Shown here piece by piece: positions 54,274 to 62,160 of a DNA stretch of 64,000 nucleotides (positions within the stretch are counted from its first letter, which is position 1; every line of letters starts with the position of its first letter). Below the pieces are notes generated by a model. That model was not told where the DNA came from. It saw only the letters and a program-made list of their open reading frames with translations, and did not search any database. The DNA is from Motiliproteus sp965230735 (GTDB lineage: Bacteria > Pseudomonadota > Gammaproteobacteria > Pseudomonadales > Balneatricaceae), in assembly GCF_965230735.1 (NCBI RefSeq), contig NZ_OZ246016.1, positions 3,891,600-3,955,599 of the forward strand, given 5' to 3'. Position numbers and translations under genes: made by a program.

Positions 54274-55614
54274 ATGTTGGACAAAGTCATTATTGCCAAC
54301 CGCGGCGAGATCGCACTGCGTATCCTGCGTGCTTGCCGCGAACTGGGCATCAAGACGGTGGCGGTGCACTCTCAGGTCGACCGTGACCTGATGCACGTGC
54401 GCTTGGCCGACGAAGCGGTCTGTATCGGACCCAACCCGTCGACCGACAGCTACCTGAACATCCCCAGCCTGATCAGCGCCGGTGAAGTCACCGATGCGAT
54501 GGCGATCCACCCCGGCTACGGCTTCCTGGCCGAAAACGCCGATTTTGCCGATCAGGTTGAAAACTCCGGTTTCGTCTTCGTCGGTCCAAAAGCCGACACC
54601 ATCCGCATGATGGGCGACAAGGTTGCCGCCATCGAAGCGATGAAGAAGGCCGGCGTTCCGACCGTTCCCGGCTCCGACGGGCCGCTTGACGACAACGCCG
54701 AGCGTACCGCCAAGATCGCTCAGCGGATCGGCTACCCGGTGATCATCAAGGCTGCCGCCGGTGGTGGTGGTCGCGGCATGCGGGTGGTTCACACCGAAGC
54801 GGCGCTGATGAACTCGATCCATATCACCCGCACCGAAGCCAAGGCGGCTTTCGGTGACGATACCGTGTATATGGAGAAGTATCTGCAGAATCCGCGTCAC
54901 GTCGAAGTTCAGGTACTGGCCGACGGCCAAGGCAATGCGATCCACCTGTACGACCGCGACTGCTCGATGCAGCGCCGTCACCAGAAGGTGGTCGAGGAAG
55001 CCCCGGCGCCGTATATCGACGAAGAAGCCCGTGCCCAGGTACTTCAAAGCTGTGTCGATGCCTGTATCGAGATCAACTACCGTGGCGCCGGTACCTTTGA
55101 GTTCCTGTACGAAGACGGTGGTTTCTACTTTATCGAGATGAACACCCGTGTTCAGGTCGAGCACCCGGTCACCGAAATGGTTACCGGCATCGACATCGTT
55201 AAAGAGCAGCTGAAGATCGCCAGCGGCCTGCCGCTGTCGATCAAGCAGGAAGATGTGAAGCTCAACGGCCACGCCTTCGAGTGCCGCATCAACGCCGAAG
55301 ATCCGAAGACCTTCCTGCCCAGTCCGGGACCGGTCAACCACTTCCACGCCCCCGGCGGCCTGGGTGTGCGGGTCGACTCTCACCTGTACAGTGGCTACAA
55401 GGTACCGCCCTACTACGACTCGCTGATCGCCAAACTGATCACCCACGCCGAGGATCGTGAAGGCGCGCTGGTTCGGATGAAGAACGCGCTGGACGAGATG
55501 CTGATCGACGGCATCAAGACCAATATCCCGCTGCAGCAGGAGATCGTTCGCGACCCCCACTTCCAGAAGGGCGGCGTCAACATCCACTACCTGGAGGAGA
55601 AGCTGGGACTCTGA
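54274..55614 (+). CDS. accC: Biotin carboxylase subunit of acetyl-CoA carboxylase
   Basis: AccC uses ATP and bicarbonate to carboxylate biotin on AccB. The 446-residue ATP-grasp protein has MLDKVIIANRGEIALRILRA at the start, the Gly-rich loop AAAGGGGRGMRVV, and the catalytic FIEMNTRVQVEHPVTEMVTG. The length equals E. coli AccC (449) within a few residues. A terminator follows, so accBC is a two-gene operon. Confidence 0.98.
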   Translation: MLDKVIIANRGEIALRILRACRELGIKTVAVHSQVDRDLMHVRLADEAVCIGPNPSTDSYLNIPSLISAGEVTDAMAIHPGYGFLAENADFADQVENSGFVFVGPKADTIRMMGDKVAAIEAMKKAGVPTVPGSDGPLDDNAERTAKIAQRIGYPVIIKAAAGGGGRGMRVVHTEAALMNSIHITRTEAKAAFGDDTVYMEKYLQNPRHVEVQVLADGQGNAIHLYDRDCSMQRRHQKVVEEAPAPYIDEEARAQVLQSCVDACIEINYRGAGTFEFLYEDGGFYFIEMNTRVQVEHPVTEMVTGIDIVKEQLKIASGLPLSIKQEDVKLNGHAFECRINAEDPKTFLPSPGPVNHFHAPGGLGVRVDSHLYSGYKVPPYYDSLIAKLITHAEDREGALVRMKNALDEMLIDGIKTNIPLQQEIVRDPHFQKGGVNIHYLEEKLGL

Positions 55615-55635
55615 TCCCCGCGCTACCTTCTGATC

Positions 55636-55665
55636 GAAGCCCTCTTATGAGGGCTTCTTTATTTT
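55636..55665 (+). terminator. Terminator after accC
   Basis: GAAGCCCTC-TTAT-GAGGGCTTC plus a T-rich tail (TTTATTTT). A further hairpin GGCCCTT/AAGGGCC (55682-55703) lies between it and prmA. Confidence 0.88.
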
Positions 55666-55723
55666 GATACTTTGATATTTTGGCCCTTTCAATCTCAAGG
55701 GCCCCTTTCCGACGAGGTCTGCC

Positions 55724-56629
55724 ATGCCCTGGCTGCAACTGAAACTCGAAACCCCACCGCAGCTGAGCGAACAATACGAAGACCTGCTGCTCGAAACCGG
55801 TGCCTGCGCGGTCACCCTCGAAGATGCCGCCGACCAACCCCTGTTCGAGCCCGAGCTGGGTACCACCCCTCTGTGGGATCGAACCCGTATCACCGGCCTG
55901 TTTGATGCCGAGACCGACATGAACTGGGTCATCGAACAACTCAAACAGGGCCATCAACAGATTCAGCCCGATCAGGACTTCCCGCCCCACAAGACCGAAC
56001 TGGTCGAAGACAAGGATTGGGAGCGGGCCTGGATGGATAATTTCCAGCCGATGCAGTTCGGCCAACGCCTCTGGGTCTGTCCCAGTTGGAAGCCGGTCCC
56101 CGACCCCGATGCCGCCAACCTGATGCTGGATCCAGGCCTGGCTTTCGGCACCGGTACCCACCCGACCACGGCGCTTTGCCTGGAGTGGCTGGAAGGCCAG
56201 GCACTCGACGGCACCACCCTGATCGACTACGGCTGTGGTTCCGGTATTCTCGGCATCGCCGCTCTGCTGCTGGGGGCCGACAAGATGATCGGTACCGATA
56301 TCGATCCTCAAGCGCTGCAGGCAAGTCGCGACAACGCCGAGCGTAACGGGATCGACAGCCAACGGATCGAGCTCTACTACCCGGACAAACTGCCGCAGCA
56401 GTACCAGCAACAACCGGCCGATCTACTGGTGGCCAACATCCTCGCCGGTCCGCTGGTCGAGCTGGCGCCAACGATCCAAGCACTGGTTAAGCCCGGTGGC
56501 CGCCTGGCCCTATCAGGGCTCTTGGCCAGCCAGACCGACGGTCTGATTGAAGCCTATCGCCCCTGGTTTGAACTAGAGACTCCCGTCGTGCGCGAAGATT
56601 GGGTACGATTGACCGGAGTCCGCCGCTGA
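55724..56629 (+). CDS. prmA: Ribosomal protein L11 methyltransferase
   Basis: PrmA trimethylates ribosomal protein L11. The 301-residue protein has an N-terminal L11-binding domain (MPWLQLKLETPPQLSEQYED) and a SAM-binding methyltransferase domain with AFGTGTHPTTALCLEWLE and DYGCGSGILGIAALLLGA, then NPPY-type ANILAGPLVEL. It is the usual neighbour of accC in gammaproteobacteria. Confidence 0.96.
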   Translation: MPWLQLKLETPPQLSEQYEDLLLETGACAVTLEDAADQPLFEPELGTTPLWDRTRITGLFDAETDMNWVIEQLKQGHQQIQPDQDFPPHKTELVEDKDWERAWMDNFQPMQFGQRLWVCPSWKPVPDPDAANLMLDPGLAFGTGTHPTTALCLEWLEGQALDGTTLIDYGCGSGILGIAALLLGADKMIGTDIDPQALQASRDNAERNGIDSQRIELYYPDKLPQQYQQQPADLLVANILAGPLVELAPTIQALVKPGGRLALSGLLASQTDGLIEAYRPWFELETPVVREDWVRLTGVRR

Positions 56630-56689
56630 TCGGTGATCGATCCGGCGCTGATGGACATCCCTAACAGGCCGTCGTGATAGAGAGCATTG

Positions 56690-57397
56690 ATGTCGCAGTC
56701 ATTTATTACCCAGTGCCCCGCCTGCCACACCCGTTTTGAGCTCAGTAACGAACAGCTCAACGCCGCCGGGGGTCAGGTGCGCTGCGGCAACTGCCTCAAG
56801 ATCTTCAGCGCCGACCAGCATCTGGAAGGCTCATCGATGCTCGACGCGGGCATCCCCCGCGAATCGCTGATTCTGTCGACCGAACGCCCCCGCCGTTCGG
56901 CGGTCACCCTGGCCTGGGTCCTGTTGGTGCTGCTGGCGCTGGCGGGATTGGCCGGCCAGGTCCTCTGGTTTGAGCGCGACAGCCTGTCTCAGCACCCGCA
57001 GCTGGGTCAGTTCTATGGCCAGGTTTGTCAGCGGATCGACTGCCAGTTGCCGCCCCGTCAAGACTTGCCCAGTATCCGCAGTCAGCAACTGCTGGTACGC
57101 CAGCATCCGGACTATACTAACGCCCTGAGCCTGCACCTGACGCTGCTGAATCTGGCCCCGTTCGAACAGCCGTTCCCGGCTCTGAAACTGAGTTTCAGCG
57201 GCCTCGACGAGACCCTGCGGGCAGCACGCATCTTCCAACCCCGCGAATACCTGGGCGGTGATATCCAACCCGGCGAGCTGATGCCCAGCAACAGCCCGGT
57301 GCAGATTCAACTGGAGCTACTCGATCCGGGCTCCCAGGCCCCCAACTACCAGTTGCAGTTCCTGCCCGCCAAAGCCGTCAATTTGTACAGCAAATAG
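56690..57397 (+). CDS. Zinc-ribbon membrane protein (DUF3426 family)
   Basis: The 235-residue protein has an N-terminal MJ0042-type zinc ribbon with two Cys pairs (C9/C12 in CPACHTRF and C32/C35 in CGNCLKIF), a single membrane helix (about 70-92) and a periplasmic DUF3426 domain that ends LPAKAVNLYSK. The function is unknown, but its place between prmA and dusB-fis is conserved in pseudomonads and relatives. The ATG at 56690 is preferred over an overlapping TTG. Confidence 0.88.
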   Translation: MSQSFITQCPACHTRFELSNEQLNAAGGQVRCGNCLKIFSADQHLEGSSMLDAGIPRESLILSTERPRRSAVTLAWVLLVLLALAGLAGQVLWFERDSLSQHPQLGQFYGQVCQRIDCQLPPRQDLPSIRSQQLLVRQHPDYTNALSLHLTLLNLAPFEQPFPALKLSFSGLDETLRAARIFQPREYLGGDIQPGELMPSNSPVQIQLELLDPGSQAPNYQLQFLPAKAVNLYSK

Positions 57398-57549
57398 ACA
57401 ATTCACCCTTTCCCATACGGGACTCTGCGGGTATTATAAGCGCCCTATCCGAGCACAGTTTCCAGCATCGATCTGCGATCAGATCGATAGGCTTTGCTGT
57501 TGCCGGATTTCTGAAATTCTGCACCCAGTAATCGCAACCTCGGTTGCCC

Positions 57550-58575
57550 ATGATTGAGGTTGGCGTGTTCCAAATCGGTCCCTACAACATAGACGCGCGT
57601 GCGGTCCTGGCCCCGATGGCCGGCGTCACCGACCTGCCGTTTCGTCGACTCTGTCGGGAACATGGAGCCGGACTGACCCCCTCAGAGATGGTGACCGCCG
57701 ATAAACGGTTATGGAACAGCCGCAAGTCCCGCTCACGCCTGAATCACGATGGCGAAGCGGAACCGCGCACGGTCCAGATCGCCGGCGGTGATCCGCAGAT
57801 GCTGGCCGAAGCTGCGCAGCTTAATGTCGAACGCGGCGCCCAGATTATCGATATCAATATGGGCTGTCCGGCGAAGAAGGTCTGCAATAAAGCAGCCGGA
57901 TCGGCATTGCTGCGTGACGAGGCACTGGTGCGCGATATCCTGCAGGCCGTGGTCGATGCCGTTGAGGTACCGGTCACCCTGAAGATCCGTACCGGCTGGG
58001 ACACCTCCAACCGTAACGGCGTTCGTATCGCCCGCATTGCCGAGCAGAGCGGCATCGCCTCCCTGGCCGTGCACGGACGAACCCGCGCCTGCGGCTATCG
58101 AGGCCAGGCCGAATACGACACCATCGCCGATATTCGGCAGGCGATCTCGATTCCGTTGCTGGCCAACGGCGATATCGACAGTCCGGTCAAGGCGCGCAGC
58201 GTGTTAGATCATACCGGCGCTGACGCGGTCATGATCGGACGACCGGCCCAGGGACGGCCGTGGATCTTTTCCCAGATCAACCATTTCCTAGCCACCGGCG
58301 AGCAACTGCCGGACCCGGACGACCACCAGGTCGAGGCCATCTTACAGCGCCATCTGACGGCACTGCACGGTTTCTACGGCGAGGTTGCCGGGGTTCGGAT
58401 CGCCCGCAAGCATCTGGGCTGGTACCTGGCGGCTCTGCCGCAACAGTCCGATGAGCAGGCAACACTGGCAAAGGATTTCAGACGTAGATTTAATCTTCTT
58501 GAGCAACCACAACCACAGCTGGATGCGGTGGGTGAATTCTTCACCGCCCGTCGCCCGGCAACAGTAGCGGCATAA
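57550..58575 (+). CDS. dusB: tRNA-dihydrouridine synthase B
   Basis: DusB reduces uridine 17 in tRNA with FMN and NADPH. The 341-residue TIM barrel has RAVLAPMAGVTDLPFR (17-32), VQIAGGDPQMLAEAA, and the catalytic cysteine in DINMGCPAKKVCNKAAG (Cys106). The ATG at 57550 follows a TTG that would add two residues. It is followed by fis after 6 bases, the standard dusB-fis operon. Confidence 0.95.
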   Translation: MIEVGVFQIGPYNIDARAVLAPMAGVTDLPFRRLCREHGAGLTPSEMVTADKRLWNSRKSRSRLNHDGEAEPRTVQIAGGDPQMLAEAAQLNVERGAQIIDINMGCPAKKVCNKAAGSALLRDEALVRDILQAVVDAVEVPVTLKIRTGWDTSNRNGVRIARIAEQSGIASLAVHGRTRACGYRGQAEYDTIADIRQAISIPLLANGDIDSPVKARSVLDHTGADAVMIGRPAQGRPWIFSQINHFLATGEQLPDPDDHQVEAILQRHLTALHGFYGEVAGVRIARKHLGWYLAALPQQSDEQATLAKDFRRRFNLLEQPQPQLDAVGEFFTARRPATVAA

Positions 58576-58581
58576 TATTCA

Positions 58582-58893
58582 ATGACACTAGGTAGCACCC
58601 AAATCGTGACCGAACAAGAAACTCCACTTCAGCTGTCCGACAGCGCGGCCAACGAGCCGAACCAACCCAAGCGCTTGCGTCACAGCGTTTCCGAGGCGAT
58701 GGAGAACTACTTTAAGCAGCTCGATGGTCAGCCGGCCTGCAACGTTTACGAGCTGGTTCTGAACGAGATCGAAGCGCCTCTGCTTGAAGCGGTCATGCAG
58801 TACACCCGTGACAACCAGACCAAAGCCTCCGAGGTGCTGGGCCTGAACCGCGGCACGCTGCGCAAAAAGCTCAAGCAATACGGCCTGCTGTAA
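58582..58893 (+). CDS. fis: DNA-binding protein Fis
   Basis: Fis is a nucleoid protein that bends DNA and stimulates rRNA promoters and site-specific recombination. The 103-residue protein has the variable N-terminus and a conserved C-terminal helix-turn-helix: QYTRDNQTKASEVLGLNRGT followed by LRKKLKQYGLL. It is expressed with dusB, 6 bases upstream. Confidence 0.97.
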   Translation: MTLGSTQIVTEQETPLQLSDSAANEPNQPKRLRHSVSEAMENYFKQLDGQPACNVYELVLNEIEAPLLEAVMQYTRDNQTKASEVLGLNRGTLRKKLKQYGLL

Positions 58894-58942
58894 CCGGCCA
58901 GTCAACCCTTTCCCGTTAACTTTCAGATAGAAGCCCATATCG

Positions 58943-60535
58943 ATGCCCGACTCACAACTGAACCCGATCAAGGTCCGTCGCGCGCTGATCAGCGTGTCCG
59001 ACAAAACCGGAATCGTCGAATTCGCCCAGGGTCTGAGCGCCCAAGGCGTTGAGATTCTCTCCACCGGCGGTACCTACAAGCTGCTGTGCGACAACAATGT
59101 CGCCGCCGTTGAGGTTTCCGACTACACCCAGTTCCCGGAGATGATGGACGGTCGGGTCAAGACCCTGCACCCGAAAGTCCACGGCGGCATCCTCGGCCGT
59201 CGCGGCGAGGACGACGCGGTGATGGAAGAGCACGGCATCAACCCGATCGATATGGTGGTGGTCAACCTGTACCCGTTCGAGCAGACCATCGCCCGTGACG
59301 ACTGCACCCTGCCGATGGCGATCGAAAACATCGATATCGGTGGTCCGACCATGGTTCGCTCAGCGGCCAAGAACAATGCCTTTGTGGCCATCGTCGTCAA
59401 CGCCGAGTCCTACGACAGCGTACTGAGCGAGATGCAGGCCAACGACGGCCAGTTGGGCCAGACCACCCGCTTCGATCTGGCGGTACAGGCGTTCGAGCAC
59501 ACCGCCGCTTACGACGGTGCCATCGCCAACTACCTGGGTAACCGTCTGGATCACGACAGCGACACGCCGTCCGACTTCCCGCGCACCTTCAACACCCAGT
59601 TCATCAAAGCCCAGGAGATGCGCTACGGCGAGAACCCGCACCAGCGTGCCGCCTTCTACGTCGAGAAGAACCCGGCTGAGCCGTCGGTTTCCACCGCTCG
59701 CCAGCTGCAGGGTAAAGAGCTATCGTTCAACAATGTTGCCGACACCGATGCGGCCCTGGAGTGCGTCAAGCCGTTCCAGGAAGCGGCCTGTGTCATCGTC
59801 AAGCACGCCAACCCCTGCGGTGTGGCGATCGGCGACAACATCCTGGACGCCTACAACCTGGCTTACCAGACCGACCCGACCTCGGCCTTCGGCGGCATCA
59901 TCGCCTTCAACCGTGAGCTGGACGAGACGACCGCCAAGGCGATCATCGACCGTCAGTTCGTTGAAGTGATCATCGCCCCGAGCGTGTCCCAGGCAGCCTC
60001 CGACGTAGTCAGCGCCAAGAAGAACGTTCGTCTGCTCGAGTGCGGCCAGTGGGACGCCGAGCGTGCCGCGTCGTTCGACTACAAGCGCGTCAATGGTGGC
60101 CTGCTGGTCCAGGACAACGACCTGGGCATGGTCAACGCCGACGAGCTCAAGGTGGTCACCGAGCGTGCCCCGACCGAACAGGAACTACGCGACCTGCTGT
60201 TTGCCTGGCAGGTGGGCAAGTACGTTAAGTCCAACGCTATCGTTTACGCCAAGAACGGCCAGACCATCGGTGTGGGTGCCGGCCAGATGAGCCGTGTTTA
60301 CAGCGCCAAGATCGCCGGCATCAAAGCCGCCGATGAGAACCTGGAAGTGCCCGGTTCGGTGATGGCATCCGACGCCTTCTTCCCGTTCCGCGACGGAATC
60401 GACGCTGCGGCCAAGGCCGGTATCACCGCGGTGATCCAGCCGGGTGGTTCGATGCGTGATGACGAGGTGATTGCGGCGGCGAATGAAGCGGGTATCGCCA
60501 TGGTGTTCACAGGAATGCGTCACTTCCGCCATTAA
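58943..60535 (+). CDS. purH: Bifunctional AICAR transformylase / IMP cyclohydrolase
   Basis: PurH performs the last two steps of IMP synthesis. The 530-residue protein has an N-terminal cyclohydrolase domain (ALISVSDKTGIVEFAQGL, DGRVKTLHPKVHGGILGRR) and a C-terminal transformylase domain (ARQLQGKELSFNNVADTDAA, IVKHANPCGVAIGDN, VIQPGGSMRDDEV). The length is normal. It precedes purD, as in most gammaproteobacteria, but the two are separated by a large inverted repeat. Confidence 0.98.
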   Translation: MPDSQLNPIKVRRALISVSDKTGIVEFAQGLSAQGVEILSTGGTYKLLCDNNVAAVEVSDYTQFPEMMDGRVKTLHPKVHGGILGRRGEDDAVMEEHGINPIDMVVVNLYPFEQTIARDDCTLPMAIENIDIGGPTMVRSAAKNNAFVAIVVNAESYDSVLSEMQANDGQLGQTTRFDLAVQAFEHTAAYDGAIANYLGNRLDHDSDTPSDFPRTFNTQFIKAQEMRYGENPHQRAAFYVEKNPAEPSVSTARQLQGKELSFNNVADTDAALECVKPFQEAACVIVKHANPCGVAIGDNILDAYNLAYQTDPTSAFGGIIAFNRELDETTAKAIIDRQFVEVIIAPSVSQAASDVVSAKKNVRLLECGQWDAERAASFDYKRVNGGLLVQDNDLGMVNADELKVVTERAPTEQELRDLLFAWQVGKYVKSNAIVYAKNGQTIGVGAGQMSRVYSAKIAGIKAADENLEVPGSVMASDAFFPFRDGIDAAAKAGITAVIQPGGSMRDDEVIAAANEAGIAMVFTGMRHFRH

Positions 60536-60554
60536 TCGAATGTAAAGCTACTGC

Positions 60555-60649
60555 GCTCGGCCAGCTGTCGTTGAAAGTCGGTTCAGAATGCTCACCTACT
60601 ATGTGTAGGCTGCGCTTCTTCACCGGCTTTCGCCTAATCTGGCCTTCGC
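60555..60649. repeat. Imperfect 45-bp-arm inverted repeat between purH and purD
   Basis: The left arm (60555-60599) and right arm (60605-60649) flank the 5-base loop TATGT. Matches include GGCCAG, GAAAG(T/C)CGGT, AGAA, GC and CCTAC at the loop. It is too long and imperfect for a simple terminator and has no T-run. It could be a repeat-family element, or an RNA structure that tunes purD relative to purH. Confidence 0.8.
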
Positions 60650-60706
60650 TCGCAACGCTTTACTCTTCGATTAACTTCAGGGTCTAAGAATTTTCGAGGA
60701 AACAAC

Positions 60707-61993
60707 ATGAAAGTATTGGTATTGGGTAGTGGCGGCCGTGAGCACGCACTGGCCTGGCAGGCTGCGCGCGATGAGCGGGTCACCGAGGTGTTTGTGGCCC
60801 CGGGTAATGCCGGCAGCGCACTGGATGCCAAGGTCAGCAACGTCGCTATCGATGTGATGGATTTCGACGCCCAGATCGCGTTTGCCAAGGAAAACGCCAT
60901 CGACCTGACGATCGTCGGCCCGGAAGCACCGCTGGTTGAGGGTGTGGTCGACAAGTTCCAGGCGGAAGGTCTGGCGATCTTCGGCCCTTCTGCCGGTGCA
61001 GCCCAGCTGGAAGGTTCCAAGGCGTTTACCAAGGACTTCCTGGACCGCCAGCAGATTCCGACCGCCGAATACCAGAACTTTACCGAGGTCGAGCCGGCTC
61101 TGGCTTACCTGCGTGAGAAAGGTGCGCCGATCGTGGTTAAAGCAGACGGCCTGGCCGCCGGTAAGGGCGTTATCGTGGCAATGACCCTCGAAGAAGCCGA
61201 AACCGCGGTACGCGACATGCTGTCCGGTAACGTCTTCGGCGACGCCGGTTGCCGTGTCGTCATCGAGGAGTTCCTCGATGGCGAAGAGGCCAGCTACATC
61301 GTCATGGTCGACGGTGACAACGTCCTGCCGATGGCCACCAGCCAGGACCACAAGCGAGCGCTGGACGGCGATCAGGGCCCCAACACCGGTGGTATGGGTG
61401 CCTACTCCCCGGCTCCGGTCGTCACCCCCGAGATCGATGCCCGGATCATGAACGAAGTGATCCTGCCGACCGTTCGCGGCATGGCCGCCGAAGGCAACAG
61501 CTACACCGGTTTCCTGTACGCCGGTCTGATGATCATGGCCGACGGCACCCCCAAGGTGATCGAGTACAACTGCCGCTTCGGTGATCCGGAAACCCAGCCG
61601 ATCATGCTGCGTCTGAAGTCCTCCCTGGTTGAGCTTTGCGAAGCCGCACTGGCCAAGCAACTGGATCAAACCTCCGCCGAGTGGGATCCCCGCCCGAGCG
61701 TCGGCGTGGTGCTGGCCGCCAACGGCTACCCGGCCAGCTACCCGAAAGGCGATGCGATCAGCCTGCCGGCTGAAACCGCCGAAGGCACCAAAGTGTTCCA
61801 CGCCGGTACTGCCGACAAGGATGGTCAGGTCGTAACCGCCGGTGGCCGGGTGCTCTGCGCCACCGCACTGGGTGAGTCGGTCACCGATGCCCAGGCCCGC
61901 GCCTACGAACTGGTCAAGCAGATCAGCTGGGAAGGGATGAGCTACCGCACCGACATCGCCTACCGTGCGATCGCACGCGAAGCTGACAGCTGA
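60707..61993 (+). CDS. purD: Phosphoribosylamine--glycine ligase
   Basis: PurD makes glycinamide ribonucleotide in purine synthesis. The 428-residue ATP-grasp protein has MKVLVLGSGGREHALAWQA, the PIVVKADGLAAGKGVIVAMT loop, and GPNTGGMGAYSPAP with EYNCRFGDPETQP. The length equals E. coli PurD. An intrinsic terminator follows. Confidence 0.98.
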   Translation: MKVLVLGSGGREHALAWQAARDERVTEVFVAPGNAGSALDAKVSNVAIDVMDFDAQIAFAKENAIDLTIVGPEAPLVEGVVDKFQAEGLAIFGPSAGAAQLEGSKAFTKDFLDRQQIPTAEYQNFTEVEPALAYLREKGAPIVVKADGLAAGKGVIVAMTLEEAETAVRDMLSGNVFGDAGCRVVIEEFLDGEEASYIVMVDGDNVLPMATSQDHKRALDGDQGPNTGGMGAYSPAPVVTPEIDARIMNEVILPTVRGMAAEGNSYTGFLYAGLMIMADGTPKVIEYNCRFGDPETQPIMLRLKSSLVELCEAALAKQLDQTSAEWDPRPSVGVVLAANGYPASYPKGDAISLPAETAEGTKVFHAGTADKDGQVVTAGGRVLCATALGESVTDAQARAYELVKQISWEGMSYRTDIAYRAIAREADS

Positions 61994-62019
61994 TTCACCT
62001 CTGCACTTTTCGCACACCA

Positions 62020-62044
62020 ACAGGGGCCTTCGGGCCCCTGTTTC
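62020..62044 (+). terminator. Terminator after purD
   Basis: ACAGGGGCC-TTCG-GGCCCCTGT with a UUCG tetraloop is followed by a short T-run. Confidence 0.85.
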
Positions 62045-62160
62045 GTTGCAGCCCTTTATACCCGCTCGTTTTTTTCACCTATTCTTAACGGTATCCATAG
62101 CCGCTCAGGGCATGACCCATGGTGCGACTGACGCCAACTGCTGCCAGGTAACCGGAGACG

